From positions 42,700 through 106,699 of the forward strand of contig DAOTZV010000098.1 in the NCBI GenBank assembly GCA_034434235.1: a stretch of 64,000 bases of DNA. Reading direction: 5' to 3'. The DNA comes from CAKZKT01 sp034434235 (lineage in GTDB: Bacteria; Chloroflexota; Anaerolineae; CG2-30-64-16). This document shows, piece by piece, positions 41,973 to 50,234 of the stretch. A program made the translations under genes and the position numbers. Numbering within the stretch: the stretch's first letter is position 1; every line of letters begins with the position of its first letter. The notes beneath the pieces are model-generated. The model was not told the DNA's origin, made no database searches, and saw only the letters and a list, made by a program, of their open reading frames with translations.

Positions 41973-43539
41973 GCGCGGCCTCCTTCGTCACACCCGCCAT
42001 CAGCAGGCCCAGGTGTTCGCGCGTGGCGGTCCTGGCGTCGAGGGTATCCAGGATGCGCCCCTTGTACATGACGGCGATGCGATCGGAAAGGCTCATGATC
42101 TCGTCGAGCTCGGCGCTGATCAAGAGGACGGCCGCGCCGCTATCGCGCGCCTCCACGATGCGCCGATGGATGAACTCGATGCTTCCCACGTCGAGCCCGC
42201 GCGTGGGCTGGTTGGCGATGAGCAGGGCCGCGCGGCCGTTCGCGGCCATCTGGCCGGAGATGCGCGACAGTTCACGGGCCACGATCACCTTCTGCTGATT
42301 GCCGCCCGAAAGCGAGCCGACCGTCGTCTCGATGCCGGGCGTGCGCACGTCGAACAGCCGCACCAGTTGCTCGGCCTGGGCCGAGATCGCGGCGTAGTCG
42401 AGCGCGATGCCCACGGCAAAAGGCGGCCGGTAATAAGAGCAGAGGATCAGATTATCGCGGATGGGGAAGGAAAGCACCAGGCCGTGCTTGTGGCGGTCTT
42501 CGGGCACGTGCGACAGGCCCGCCTCGATGAGGCGTCGCGCGGGCGCATGGGTGGTATCCTGGCCGAGCAGCGTGATCTTGCCCCCGATGACCTTGCGCAA
42601 GCCCGTGAGCGCCTCGGCCAGTTCGGTCTGGCCGTTGCCCTGCACGCCGGCGATGCCGAGGATCTCGCCGGCCCGCACTTCGAACGAGACGCCGTCCACG
42701 GTGCGATGATGCCGGTCGTCTTCCACGCACAGGTTATCCACGCGCAATACGACTTCGCCGGGGTGGGCATCTGCCTTATCGATCTGGAGGATCACTTTGC
42801 GGCCCACCATCATTTCGGCCAGCATTTCGCGCGTCGCGTCGGCCGGCTTCACTGTACCGACCATCTGCCCCCCGCGCATGACGCTGATGCGATCGGCGAC
42901 GGCGAACACCTCGCGCAGCTTGTGCGTGATGAAGATGATGGACTTGCCCTGTTGGACCATGGAGCGCATGATCACAAACAGCTCGTCGGCCTCTTGCGGC
43001 GTCAGCACGGCGGTCGGCTCATCCAGGATCAGGATGTCGGCCGCGCGATAGAGCGCCTTGATGATCTCGACCCGTTGCTGCTGGCCGACCGTCAGGGTCT
43101 CGACGCGCGCGTCCGGATCCACCTCCAGGCCGTATTGCTTGCTCAGGCCGCGGATGCGCGCCGCAGCCGAGCGCCGGTCGAGGGTCGCCAGGCCGCCCAG
43201 GACCTGCGTCGCAGGGACCAGCGACTCGGTGCCGAGCATGATGTTTTCGGTGACCGTCAGGGGCGGCACGAGCATGAAGTGTTGGTGCACCATGCCGATC
43301 CCGCGGGCAATGGCATCATGAGGGCTGTTCATCTGCACGGGCCGACCGTTGACCAGGATCTGGCCTTCATCGGGCCGATAAAGTCCGTACAGGATGTTCA
43401 TGAGGGTGGATTTCCCGGCCCCGTTTTCGCCCAACAGCGCATGGATCTCGCCTTGCTCCAGGGTAAAGTTCACGTGGTCGTTGGCCAGCACACCGGGGAA
43501 ACGCTTGGTAATGCCGATCGCCTGAAGAACCGGGGTCAT
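41965..43539 (-). CDS. ABC transporter ATPase with two ABC domains, nucleoside (YufO) type
   Basis: 524 residues. Domain 1 has Walker A GENGAGKST (38-46), a degenerate signature LTVGQQQRVEIIKAL and LILDEPTAVLTPQEADELF. Domain 2 has the degenerate P-loop GVQGNGQTEL and the canonical LSGGNQQKVIVAREL. This asymmetry is normal for the RbsA/YufO family. It energises nucleoside import with the two downstream permeases and the BMP lipoprotein 93 bp upstream. Confidence 0.94.
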   Translation of the reverse strand: MTPVLQAIGITKRFPGVLANDHVNFTLEQGEIHALLGENGAGKSTLMNILYGLYRPDEGQILVNGRPVQMNSPHDAIARGIGMVHQHFMLVPPLTVTENIMLGTESLVPATQVLGGLATLDRRSAAARIRGLSKQYGLEVDPDARVETLTVGQQQRVEIIKALYRAADILILDEPTAVLTPQEADELFVIMRSMVQQGKSIIFITHKLREVFAVADRISVMRGGQMVGTVKPADATREMLAEMMVGRKVILQIDKADAHPGEVVLRVDNLCVEDDRHHRTVDGVSFEVRAGEILGIAGVQGNGQTELAEALTGLRKVIGGKITLLGQDTTHAPARRLIEAGLSHVPEDRHKHGLVLSFPIRDNLILCSYYRPPFAVGIALDYAAISAQAEQLVRLFDVRTPGIETTVGSLSGGNQQKVIVARELSRISGQMAANGRAALLIANQPTRGLDVGSIEFIHRRIVEARDSGAAVLLISAELDEIMSLSDRIAVMYKGRILDTLDARTATREHLGLLMAGVTKEAAHE

Positions 43540-43632
43540 CTTCGGCTCCCTATTTGCAGCAAGGGGTGCTGTACGTTTGGCTCACGCACAGCACCCCTTG
43601 ACGCCTGTCTGATGGCCTGGATACGCCAGCCG

Positions 43633-44694
43633 TTATGGCTTGTAACCGGTCTGCAGCTTCCCGCTCTTGAGGTCTTCGGTCGCCTGCTTCACCTTATCCT
43701 TGACCGACTGCGGGATCTTGCTGTCCCAGTCGTGGTAAGGAGCCAGGCCGATGCCGCCGTTGCTGAGGTCGGCCATGGCGATGCCGGCCTTGACCGTGCC
43801 GTCCTTGACCGATTTCAGGAAGTTGTAGACGGCTGCGTCCACGTTCTTGGCCGCGCTGGTGAGCAGGGCGTCCTTGACTTCGGGATAGGTGTAGTACTGG
43901 TCCACGTCCACCCCGATCGCCATGAGGCCCTTCTCCTTGGCCGCCAGGAGGCCGCCGTTGCCGGTGTTGCCGCCGACGCCGAACACCACGTCACACCCCT
44001 GGCCGATCATGCTCTGGCCGGTCTCCTTGCCCTTGGCCGGGTCGGTGAAGGAGGGGATGTAGACGTTGAGCGCCTTGACGTCGGGCTTGATCCACTTGGC
44101 GCCGTTCTGATAGCCGACCACGAAGCGCACCACGGGCGGGATCTCCATGCCGGCCACCGAGCACACCGTGCCGGTCTTGGTCATGCCGCCGGCCACCACG
44201 CCCGCCAGGAAGCCCACCTGATCTTCCTGGAACATCAGGCTGGTGATGTTCTTGAGGCCGCCATCGTTGTAGCAGTCCTTCTTGGTCTCATCGCACGCCG
44301 CCGATCCCTTGGTGGGGAAATAGGCGTAGTCTACGATCGCGAACTTGATGTTGGGGTATTGCTTGGCCTTGGCAGCCGTTGCATCGCCCATCAGGAAGCC
44401 GACGGTGATGATCACGTCGTACTTCTCGGTGGCGAACTGGTCGATGTTCTTCTCGTAGTCGGTGGGCTGCTTGGATTCGATGAACTTGACATCCCAACCG
44501 AACTCCTTGCCCGCCTTTTGCACGCCGGCCCAGGCCGACTGGTTGAACGACTTGTCGTTCACGCCGCCGACATCGGTTACCAGGCCGACCTTCTTCTTGC
44601 CGCCGGCTCCTCCACCCGACGGCGCGGCGCAGGCCGATACCACAAGCGATACCAGGACCAAGAGCGTCAAGATGACCCACAAACGGTTGCGCAT
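43633..44694 (-). CDS. BMP-family nucleoside-binding lipoprotein
   Basis: 353 residues. Signal peptide with lipobox VSAC and Cys22, then a Gly/Ser linker, then KKKVGLVTDVGGVNDKSFNQSAWAGVQKAGKEFGWDVKFIES, the start of the Med/BmpA/PnrA fold. VCSVAGMEIPPVVRFVVGYQNGAKW and DVVFGVGGNTGNGGLLAAKEKGLMAIGVDVDQ are further signature stretches. It binds purine nucleosides in known members. AGGAGG is 8 nt before the ATG. It heads the operon running through ATPase, two permeases, a glycosyltransferase and mntP. Confidence 0.94.
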   Translation of the reverse strand: MRNRLWVILTLLVLVSLVVSACAAPSGGGAGGKKKVGLVTDVGGVNDKSFNQSAWAGVQKAGKEFGWDVKFIESKQPTDYEKNIDQFATEKYDVIITVGFLMGDATAAKAKQYPNIKFAIVDYAYFPTKGSAACDETKKDCYNDGGLKNITSLMFQEDQVGFLAGVVAGGMTKTGTVCSVAGMEIPPVVRFVVGYQNGAKWIKPDVKALNVYIPSFTDPAKGKETGQSMIGQGCDVVFGVGGNTGNGGLLAAKEKGLMAIGVDVDQYYTYPEVKDALLTSAAKNVDAAVYNFLKSVKDGTVKAGIAMADLSNGGIGLAPYHDWDSKIPQSVKDKVKQATEDLKSGKLQTGYKP

Positions 44695-44865
44695 ATCAGA
44701 AGACCTCCTGTGGAATAGATACGGGCGAGAATGGCTATACAGGCAAATCATCGCCGACAAATCAGCCCGGGCGCAACTGTGCTCGCCCTTGATCACAGGG
44801 CCCGCGCTGTTTGCCTCTTGATCATCGCCTCGGTCTCCAACAGGAGACGGGGCAGTTATGCTCAA

Positions 44866-44894
44866 ATTATACCGCAGCCGCGCGTGCGCTGCAA
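44866..44894 (-). promoter_or_regulatory. Probable promoter of the BMP transporter operon
   Basis: TATAAT (44871-44866 on minus) with TTGCAG 17 nt upstream (44894-44889). The 170-nt leader contains one GTCTCC/GGAGAC hairpin (44833-44848) but no purine-riboswitch core. It lies in a 306-bp gap that otherwise holds only the R2 hairpin. Confidence 0.6.
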
Positions 44895-44950
44895 AATCGC
44901 CGGGGGCCGCGCAAGTATCATTTCAGTTGCTCATGCGCCGATCGGCGCTT

Positions 44951-44984
44951 ACGTGCCAGGCACTCTGCAAGATGCCTGGCACGT
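44951..44984. repeat. R2-family hairpin downstream of argH
   Basis: ACGTGCCAGGCA (44951-44962) and TGCCTGGCACGT (44973-44984), perfect 12-bp arms around a 10-nt loop, 17 bp past the argH stop. It may end the argH transcript. Confidence 0.9.
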
Positions 44985-45000
44985 GACGGCGACTTTCAGG

Positions 45001-46380
45001 TTAATCGCGTAATCGCGCGCGCAATGCTGCGATCTGCGCCGCAACGGCCGACCGCGCCGTGCCGCCGATCACCTGCCGCTGCTCCACCGATTGCTCGGCA
45101 TTCCAGATCGCGGCGCAGTCGGCCGTGAAGACCGGACTGATGGCCTGCAAGTCGGCCAGGGGCACCGCGCTGAGCGGACAACCCAGCTCCTCGGCGCGGC
45201 GCACGACCTGGCCCACCAGATGGTGGCTCTGGCGAAAGGGGACCCCGCGGCGCACCAGCCAGTCGGCCAGGTCGGTCGCCAGCAGCTCGTCGCCGAGCGC
45301 GGCGGCCATCCGGTCGGGGTGGATCGTCAGCGTCTCCAGCATCCCCTGCGCGATGGGCAGTGCCAGGGAGAGGGTATCCACCGCGTCGAAGAGCGGCTCC
45401 TTGTCTTCCTGCAGGTCCTTGTCATACGAGGTCGGCAGTCCTTTGAGCGTGACCAGCAGCCCGATCAGATCGCCTACCAGCCGGCCGGCCTTGCCGCGCA
45501 ACAGCTCGGCCGCGTCGGGGTTCTTCTTCTGCGGCATCAGGCTGGAGCCGGTGCTGTAGGCGTCGGCCAGGGTGATGAAGCCGAACTCGCGGCTGCTCCA
45601 GAAGATCAGGTCCTCGGCCCATTGGCTGAGGTGCACCCCCAACAGCGCGGCCCAAAACAGGAACTCGGCGATGAAGTCGCGGTCGGCGACGGCGTCCAGG
45701 CTGTTGGGCGAGGCTTCGGCGAAGCCCAGCTCGGCGGCCAGCGCGGTCCGATCCACGGCGAAGGGGCAACCCGCCAGCGCGCCCGCGCCGAGCGGCGAGA
45801 TGTTGATCCGCTTCAGCAGATCGGCCAGGCGCTCGCGGTCGCGTTGCCACGCCCATGCCCGGCTGAGTAGCCAGTGGCTCCAGCGGATCGGCTGCGCCGG
45901 CTGGACGTGGGTATAGCCCGGCATGAGCACGTCTATCTCGGCTTCGGCCCGGTCGCAGGCCGCGCGGATGAGGGATGCCAGGGCCGCGTCCAGCTCCGCG
46001 ACGCGGTCGCGCAACCAGAGGCGCACGTCGGTGGCCACCTGATCGTTGCGGCTGCGTCCGGTGTGCAGTTTACCGGCCAGCGGGCCGATTCGCTCGGTCA
46101 GCTTTCGCTCGACGAAGCTATGGATGTCCTCGTCGGCCGCGCCGGCGAACGCGGCGGCCGGATCGGCCGCGATCTCGGCCCGGAGCGCTTCGAGCCCGGC
46201 GACGAGCGCGTCGCGTTCCTCCGTCGTCAGCAGCCCGGCGCGACAGATCGCGTTCGCCCAGGCGATCGAGCCGGTGATGTCGGCATGCCACAGGCGCCGG
46301 TCAAAGGGCAAGGAGGCGTTGAAACGCACCATCAGCGGATCATTGGCGCCGGAAAACCGGCCCCCCCAAAGTCCAGGCAT
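45001..46380 (-). CDS. argH: Argininosuccinate lyase
   Basis: 459 residues, the usual length. LWGGRFSG, HTGRSRNDQVATD (106-118), PGYTHVQPAQP (154-164) and the fumarase-superfamily signature GSSLMPQKKNPD (278-289) are all present. It cleaves argininosuccinate to arginine and fumarate. No other arginine genes are nearby. ATG 46380 is chosen from the conserved start PGLWGGRFSG; GGAG lies 9 nt upstream. The start is inside the degV gene (49-bp overlap), so translation is linked. Confidence 0.95.
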   Translation of the reverse strand: MPGLWGGRFSGANDPLMVRFNASLPFDRRLWHADITGSIAWANAICRAGLLTTEERDALVAGLEALRAEIAADPAAAFAGAADEDIHSFVERKLTERIGPLAGKLHTGRSRNDQVATDVRLWLRDRVAELDAALASLIRAACDRAEAEIDVLMPGYTHVQPAQPIRWSHWLLSRAWAWQRDRERLADLLKRINISPLGAGALAGCPFAVDRTALAAELGFAEASPNSLDAVADRDFIAEFLFWAALLGVHLSQWAEDLIFWSSREFGFITLADAYSTGSSLMPQKKNPDAAELLRGKAGRLVGDLIGLLVTLKGLPTSYDKDLQEDKEPLFDAVDTLSLALPIAQGMLETLTIHPDRMAAALGDELLATDLADWLVRRGVPFRQSHHLVGQVVRRAEELGCPLSAVPLADLQAISPVFTADCAAIWNAEQSVEQRQVIGGTARSAVAAQIAALRARLRD

Positions 46381-47249
46381 AGGTTGTGATCTCCATGCAT
46401 CAAAGAACGTCTTTGTTTTCGAATGGCGACGAAGCCCACCGCGCCGGGGCCGAAGTGCACGCCGAGCACGGGCGTGACCTCGACGCACAGGGCCGGACGG
46501 CCGTCGAGGAAAAGGTGGGCGGCCAGATCGGTCAAGCGGGCCGCGCGGTCGGGTGCGTTGGCGTGCGCCACGGCCAGCGTTTCCAGCGGGCCCAATCCCT
46601 CGACGAGGGAGACCAGCCGCGCCAGGGCCGCCGACAGGGTGCGCACGCGCTCCAGGGTGAGCTGTCCCTGGTAGACGGTGAAGACCGGCTTGATCTGCAA
46701 CAACGCGCCGAGGCCGGCCTGGAGCCGGCTCAGCCGTCCGCCGCGGCGCACGAACTCGAGGGTGTCCAGCGCGCCGAAGATATAGGTGCGGCCGATGATG
46801 GCCGGGAGCGCGGCGGCGATCTCGGCGGCCGTGCGGCCGGCCTCGGCCATCTGCGCCGCGGCCACCACGATCAGCCCCATTGCCAGGGTCAACTGCCGCG
46901 AGTCCACCACGACGATCGGCAGGTCGCGCATCTCGGCGGCCGCCAGCCGCGCGGCCTGGCAGATGCTGCTGAATTCTTCGGGCGGATGGATCGAGACGAT
47001 GCCGGTGGCGCCTGCGGCCGCGGCCTGCTCGTAGGCGCGCACGAACGCGCCGATGCTGGGCGCAGAGGTCGTGGGATGAGGCGAAAGGGTCGGCAGCCGC
47101 GCGTAGAATTCCTCGCGCGTGATTTCGACGCCATCCAGGTAGCTCTGCGCGCCGATGTTGATGTAGGTCGGCACGACGATGATGCGATGCCGCGCGATCA
47201 GCTCGGCGGGCAGATCGCACGTGCTATCGGTGACGATGCGGACGGTCAT
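46332..47249 (-). CDS. DegV family fatty-acid-binding protein
   Basis: 305 residues. VRIVTDSTCDLP and the TSAPSIGAFVRAYEQA / IVSIHPPEEFSSICQAARLAA motifs are the DegV fold that binds a fatty acid; related FakB proteins present it to the FakA kinase. VVDSRQLTLAMGLIVVAAA is the second signature. FakA is not in the window. The last 16 residues (HGDHNLCLDFGGAGFPAPMIR) come from the region overlapping argH and look like an extension. Confidence 0.9.
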   Translation of the reverse strand: MTVRIVTDSTCDLPAELIARHRIIVVPTYINIGAQSYLDGVEITREEFYARLPTLSPHPTTSAPSIGAFVRAYEQAAAAGATGIVSIHPPEEFSSICQAARLAAAEMRDLPIVVVDSRQLTLAMGLIVVAAAQMAEAGRTAAEIAAALPAIIGRTYIFGALDTLEFVRRGGRLSRLQAGLGALLQIKPVFTVYQGQLTLERVRTLSAALARLVSLVEGLGPLETLAVAHANAPDRAARLTDLAAHLFLDGRPALCVEVTPVLGVHFGPGAVGFVAIRKQRRSLMHGDHNLCLDFGGAGFPAPMIR

Positions 47250-47268
47250 CGGGGCCTCGCCGCGGCCA

Positions 47269-47505
47269 TCAGGCGGCCGAGGCCGCGTTGAACGGCTCGG
47301 CTATCAGTTCGCCGTTGGGCCGGGCCGTCACCTGGCGCACGCGCAGCTCGGCGCGATCCAGGAGCGCGTTGCACTGCTCGACCAGCTCGGCGGCGCGCGC
47401 GTACAGGGCCAGCGATTCCTCCAGGCTCAAGTCGCCGGCTTCCAGCCGGCGGACGGCCTCTTCCAGCTCGCGATAGAGGGCTTCGAAGGTTGACGATTCA
47501 GACAT
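47269..47505 (-). CDS. xseB: Exodeoxyribonuclease VII small subunit
   Basis: 78 residues. TFEALYRELEEAVRRLEAGDLSLEESLALYARAAELVEQCNALLDRAELRV is the complete XseB coiled-coil signature. Several copies join one XseA to make exonuclease VII, which degrades single-stranded DNA. ATG 47505 is used; an ATG at 47514 adds three residues. It stands between xseA and degV; the 133-bp gap to xseA is filled by an inverted-repeat element. Confidence 0.93.
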   Translation of the reverse strand: MSESSTFEALYRELEEAVRRLEAGDLSLEESLALYARAAELVEQCNALLDRAELRVRQVTARPNGELIAEPFNAASAA

Positions 47506-47525
47506 AAAAGGCACCTTTGCGAAAC

Positions 47526-47626
47526 AGACTCAGTAGATTACAATTTTCGTGCTCCCAGCCGGTCTGTGACCGGCGGTCGGGGGTCACAGACCCCCTCTGA
47601 GCCTCAATCTGTGATCTACTGAGACT
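47526..47626. mobile_element. MITE-like 101-bp element: 17-bp terminal inverted repeats around two hairpins
   Basis: AGACTCAGTAGATTACA (47526-47542) and TGTGATCTACTGAGACT (47610-47626) match as an inverted repeat at 15 of 17 positions. Inside are GCCGGTC-TGT-GACCGGC (47558-47574) and GGGGGTC-ACA-GACCCCC (47579-47595). A near-copy of the end lies at 32856. It fills the xseA-xseB gap; no coding capacity. Confidence 0.8.
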
Positions 47627-47638
47627 TCGTACTACAGC

Positions 47639-48850
47639 TCATTCGTCAAGAGCCACGCGCGCGGAGAACGCGCCGTCGGCCACGCGCACCCGCAACGGGT
47701 CGTTGATTGCCACCTGCGCCACGGAATGCACCACCGCGCCGTCGGCCCGGGTGACGATGGCATAGCCGCGGGCCAGGACGCGGGCGGGGTCGAGCGCGGC
47801 CAGCCGCAGCGCCTGGCCGCGCAGGCGCTCCCGTTCGTGGCGCAAGCGCATCGTCAGCGCCTGGCCGGCCCGACGGCTCAGGTCATCTATCCGCTGGCGG
47901 TCGGCGGCCAGACGGGCCGCGGGCGAAGCGCGACGCAGGCGCAACGCCAGGTTTTCGACGCGCGCCCGTTCTGCGGCCAGCCGGGAGGCGATCAGGCGGC
48001 CGGCGCGTTCGCCCAACCCGGCCACGGCCGCGCTCAATTCCCGGCCGTCGGGCGCGGCCAGCGTCGCCGCGCCGGTGGGCGTGGGCGCGCGCAGATCGGC
48101 CGCGAAATCGGCGATGGTGAAGTCGGTCTCGTGGCCCACGCCGGTGATGACCGGCACGGCCGACGCAGCGATGGCGCGCGCCACGCGCTCATCGTTGAAG
48201 GCCCACAGCTCTTCCAGCGAGCCGCCCCCGCGCGCCACAATGATCGCGTCGAGCGGCTCGCGCTCGGCCGACCAGCGGTTGAGCAGCTCGAGCGCGGCCA
48301 CGATGCCGGGGGGCGCCTCCGCGCCCTGCACGGCCGTGGGCGCCAGGAGCACGTCCACCAGGGGATAACGCCGGGCCAGGGTGCGCAGGATATCGCGCAG
48401 CGCGGCCGCAGTCGGCGAGGTAACGATCCCCAGGCGGCCGGGCCGGGCCGGGATGGGCCGTTTGCGGGTCTCGGCGAACAGTCCTTCGGCTTCGAGCCGG
48501 GCCTTCAGCCGCTCGAACTCCAACCAGAGCCGGCCCACGCCGGCCCCCTCCAGGTGATCCACGTAAAGCTGGTATGTCCCGCCCTGCTCGTAAACCGAGA
48601 TATAGCCGTGGGCGATCACCTGGTCGCCGTTGCGCGGCAACGCCATGCGCGCTGCCTGGGTGCGCCAGATCACGGCCTTCAGCACCGCGCCGGCGTCCTT
48701 CAGGGTGAAATAGCAATGGCCCGAGGTGGCCTGGGTGAAGCCGGAGACCTCGCCCGATAGCCAGACATCGGCCAACAGCACATCGTCGGCGAACAGCGAC
48801 TTGATGTAAGCGGTGACCTGGGAGACGGTGTAGACGGTAGTTGTCGGCAC
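47639..48850 (-). CDS. xseA: Exodeoxyribonuclease VII large subunit
   Basis: 403 residues. An N-terminal OB fold (VWLSGEVSGFTQATSGHCYFTLKD) is followed by the catalytic core GRLGIVTSPTAAALRDIL, DAIIVARGGGSLEELWAFNDERVARAI and PVITGVGHETDFTIADFAADLRAPTPTGAA, then a long coiled-coil region. It degrades single-stranded DNA with XseB. It lies upstream of xseB in the same direction. A 76-bp spacer with the R2 hairpin separates it from the HicB-like gene. Confidence 0.95.
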   Translation of the reverse strand: MPTTTVYTVSQVTAYIKSLFADDVLLADVWLSGEVSGFTQATSGHCYFTLKDAGAVLKAVIWRTQAARMALPRNGDQVIAHGYISVYEQGGTYQLYVDHLEGAGVGRLWLEFERLKARLEAEGLFAETRKRPIPARPGRLGIVTSPTAAALRDILRTLARRYPLVDVLLAPTAVQGAEAPPGIVAALELLNRWSAEREPLDAIIVARGGGSLEELWAFNDERVARAIAASAVPVITGVGHETDFTIADFAADLRAPTPTGAATLAAPDGRELSAAVAGLGERAGRLIASRLAAERARVENLALRLRRASPAARLAADRQRIDDLSRRAGQALTMRLRHERERLRGQALRLAALDPARVLARGYAIVTRADGAVVHSVAQVAINDPLRVRVADGAFSARVALDE

Positions 48851-48890
48851 TGATTTCTCTTCAATTGATCATGGATCATGCGCCATCCGA

Positions 48891-48930
48891 TTGACGTGCC
48901 AGGCGCCTGAGAGGGTGCCTGGCACGTCAA
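48891..48930. repeat. R2-family hairpin with 17-bp arms
   Basis: TTGACGTGCCAGGCGCC (48891-48907) and GGTGCCTGGCACGTCAA (48914-48930) pair with one G-T. It is the longest copy, and its right arm includes the stop codon of the HicB-like gene. Confidence 0.92.
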
Positions 48931-49109
48931 TCCAACTCAATGACTTCGGGGCCGAATGTCTCGATGTGAAACTGAATAGCAGACCTGGCATCAGCCAAGG
49001 CTTCTTCATACGTGGCGCCTTCGCCGACTACCACGCCTTTCAGCCCCAGAGGGTACGCGACATAAATGTCGGGATGTTTCTCGACAATGATCTTGAACTG
49101 CTGAACCAT
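48927..49109 (-). CDS. Solo HicB-like small protein
   Basis: 60 residues. KIIVEKHPDIYVAYPLGLKGVVVGEGATYEEALADARSAIQFHIETFG has the partial RNase-H fold of HicB antitoxins (Y-A-x-x-P-x-x-x-G-V-V-x-x-G-x-T-x-E-E-A). No hicA toxin gene is adjacent. GGAGGT lies 5 nt before the ATG. It may be an orphan antitoxin or regulator. Its stop codon falls in an R2 hairpin. Confidence 0.75.
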   Translation of the reverse strand: MVQQFKIIVEKHPDIYVAYPLGLKGVVVGEGATYEEALADARSAIQFHIETFGPEVIELD

Positions 49110-49175
49110 GATCTACCTCCGCGTCATCACCCACCGGTTGCCGGTCACAAAACACTCCCACCAAATTATACACCC

Positions 49176-50228
49176 CTATACCGGCAAGAAGAAGAAAGCC
49201 ATCGCCAGGATGGCGTAGAGCACCAGCAGTTGCGCGCCTTCCAGCCAGTTGGACTCGCCGTCCTGCGCCACGAACGCGGTGATCAGAATGCCCACGAACA
49301 GAGCGACGATCTCGAATTGATTGAAGACCAGCGTGAGCGGGTGTCCCATCAGCAGGCTGAGGAACACCAACACCGGCGCAACGAAGAGGGCGATCTGAAG
49401 GCTGGAGCCGAGCGAGACGGCCATGCTCAGCTCCATCTTGTTCTTGTAGGCCGTCTGCACCGCCACCGCGTGCTCCGCGACGTTGCCGACCAGCGGCACG
49501 ACGATGATGCCGATGAAGAACTCGGACATGCCGATGGCCTGAACCGTCTCCTCGACCGCGCCGACGAGCAGTTCGCTCAGCACGGCGATCAGCGCGGTGG
49601 CGCCCAACAGCACCAGCACCGCCATGCGGGTAGACCATGCGCCGTGCGCCTCGCGCTCCACCTCCTGGCCCAGCGCCGGCTCGGCCGAGGTGAAGCGGAA
49701 CGCGAAGACGATCCCCAACGCATAGATCGCCAGCATGACGACGGCCGTGCCCAGGCTCAGGCTCTCCACCGGGCCGGTCGTCTCGGTGTGCGCGAAGAAG
49801 AAGAGGGAGGGAATCATCAGCGCGGCCACGGCCAGCAGCAGTTGAGTCGCATTGACGCCGGCCTGGGTGCGCTCGAAGCGCTGCACGCCGTTCTTCAAGC
49901 CGCCGATCAGGACACTGAAGCCCATGACCAGCAACACGTTGCCGATGATCGAGCCGGTGATCGAGGCCTTCACCAGGTCGAGCAGTCCGGCGCGGATGGC
50001 GAACAGGGTGATGATCAGCTCGGCCGCGTTGCCCAGGGTGGCGTTGAGCAGGCCGCCCAGCCGCGGGCCGGTATGCGCGGCCAGCTCTTCGGTCGCCTGG
50101 CCCAGCAGGCCGGCCGCCGGGATCACGCTCAGCGCGGAGGCCAGGAAGATCAGGGTCGGCGACCAGTGCAATAGCTCGCCGACCAACGCGATGGGAACGA
50201 ACACCAGGAGCACATTGAGATACTTCAC
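49176..50228 (-). CDS. cax: Calcium/proton antiporter (CaCA family, Cax type)
   Basis: 350 residues with about ten spans. Two alpha-repeats carry GGLLNATLGNAAELIITLFAIRAG and IGIIVVPLVGNVAEHAVAVQTAYKNKMELSMAVSLGSSLQIALF, the GNxxE motifs with the ion-binding Glu. An acidic loop of moderate length (SAEPALGQEVEREA) separates the halves. It moves Ca2+ out in exchange for H+. The start is GTG 50228, 6 bp after the lipid-kinase stop. Confidence 0.93.
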   Translation of the reverse strand: MKYLNVLLVFVPIALVGELLHWSPTLIFLASALSVIPAAGLLGQATEELAAHTGPRLGGLLNATLGNAAELIITLFAIRAGLLDLVKASITGSIIGNVLLVMGFSVLIGGLKNGVQRFERTQAGVNATQLLLAVAALMIPSLFFFAHTETTGPVESLSLGTAVVMLAIYALGIVFAFRFTSAEPALGQEVEREAHGAWSTRMAVLVLLGATALIAVLSELLVGAVEETVQAIGMSEFFIGIIVVPLVGNVAEHAVAVQTAYKNKMELSMAVSLGSSLQIALFVAPVLVFLSLLMGHPLTLVFNQFEIVALFVGILITAFVAQDGESNWLEGAQLLVLYAILAMAFFFLPV

Positions 50229-50234
50229 GGCCGT

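Noticed and set aside
44695..44865. Purine riboswitch in the leader of the nucleoside transporter
   Set aside because: The leader has one simple hairpin but none of the conserved three-way-junction and loop motifs.
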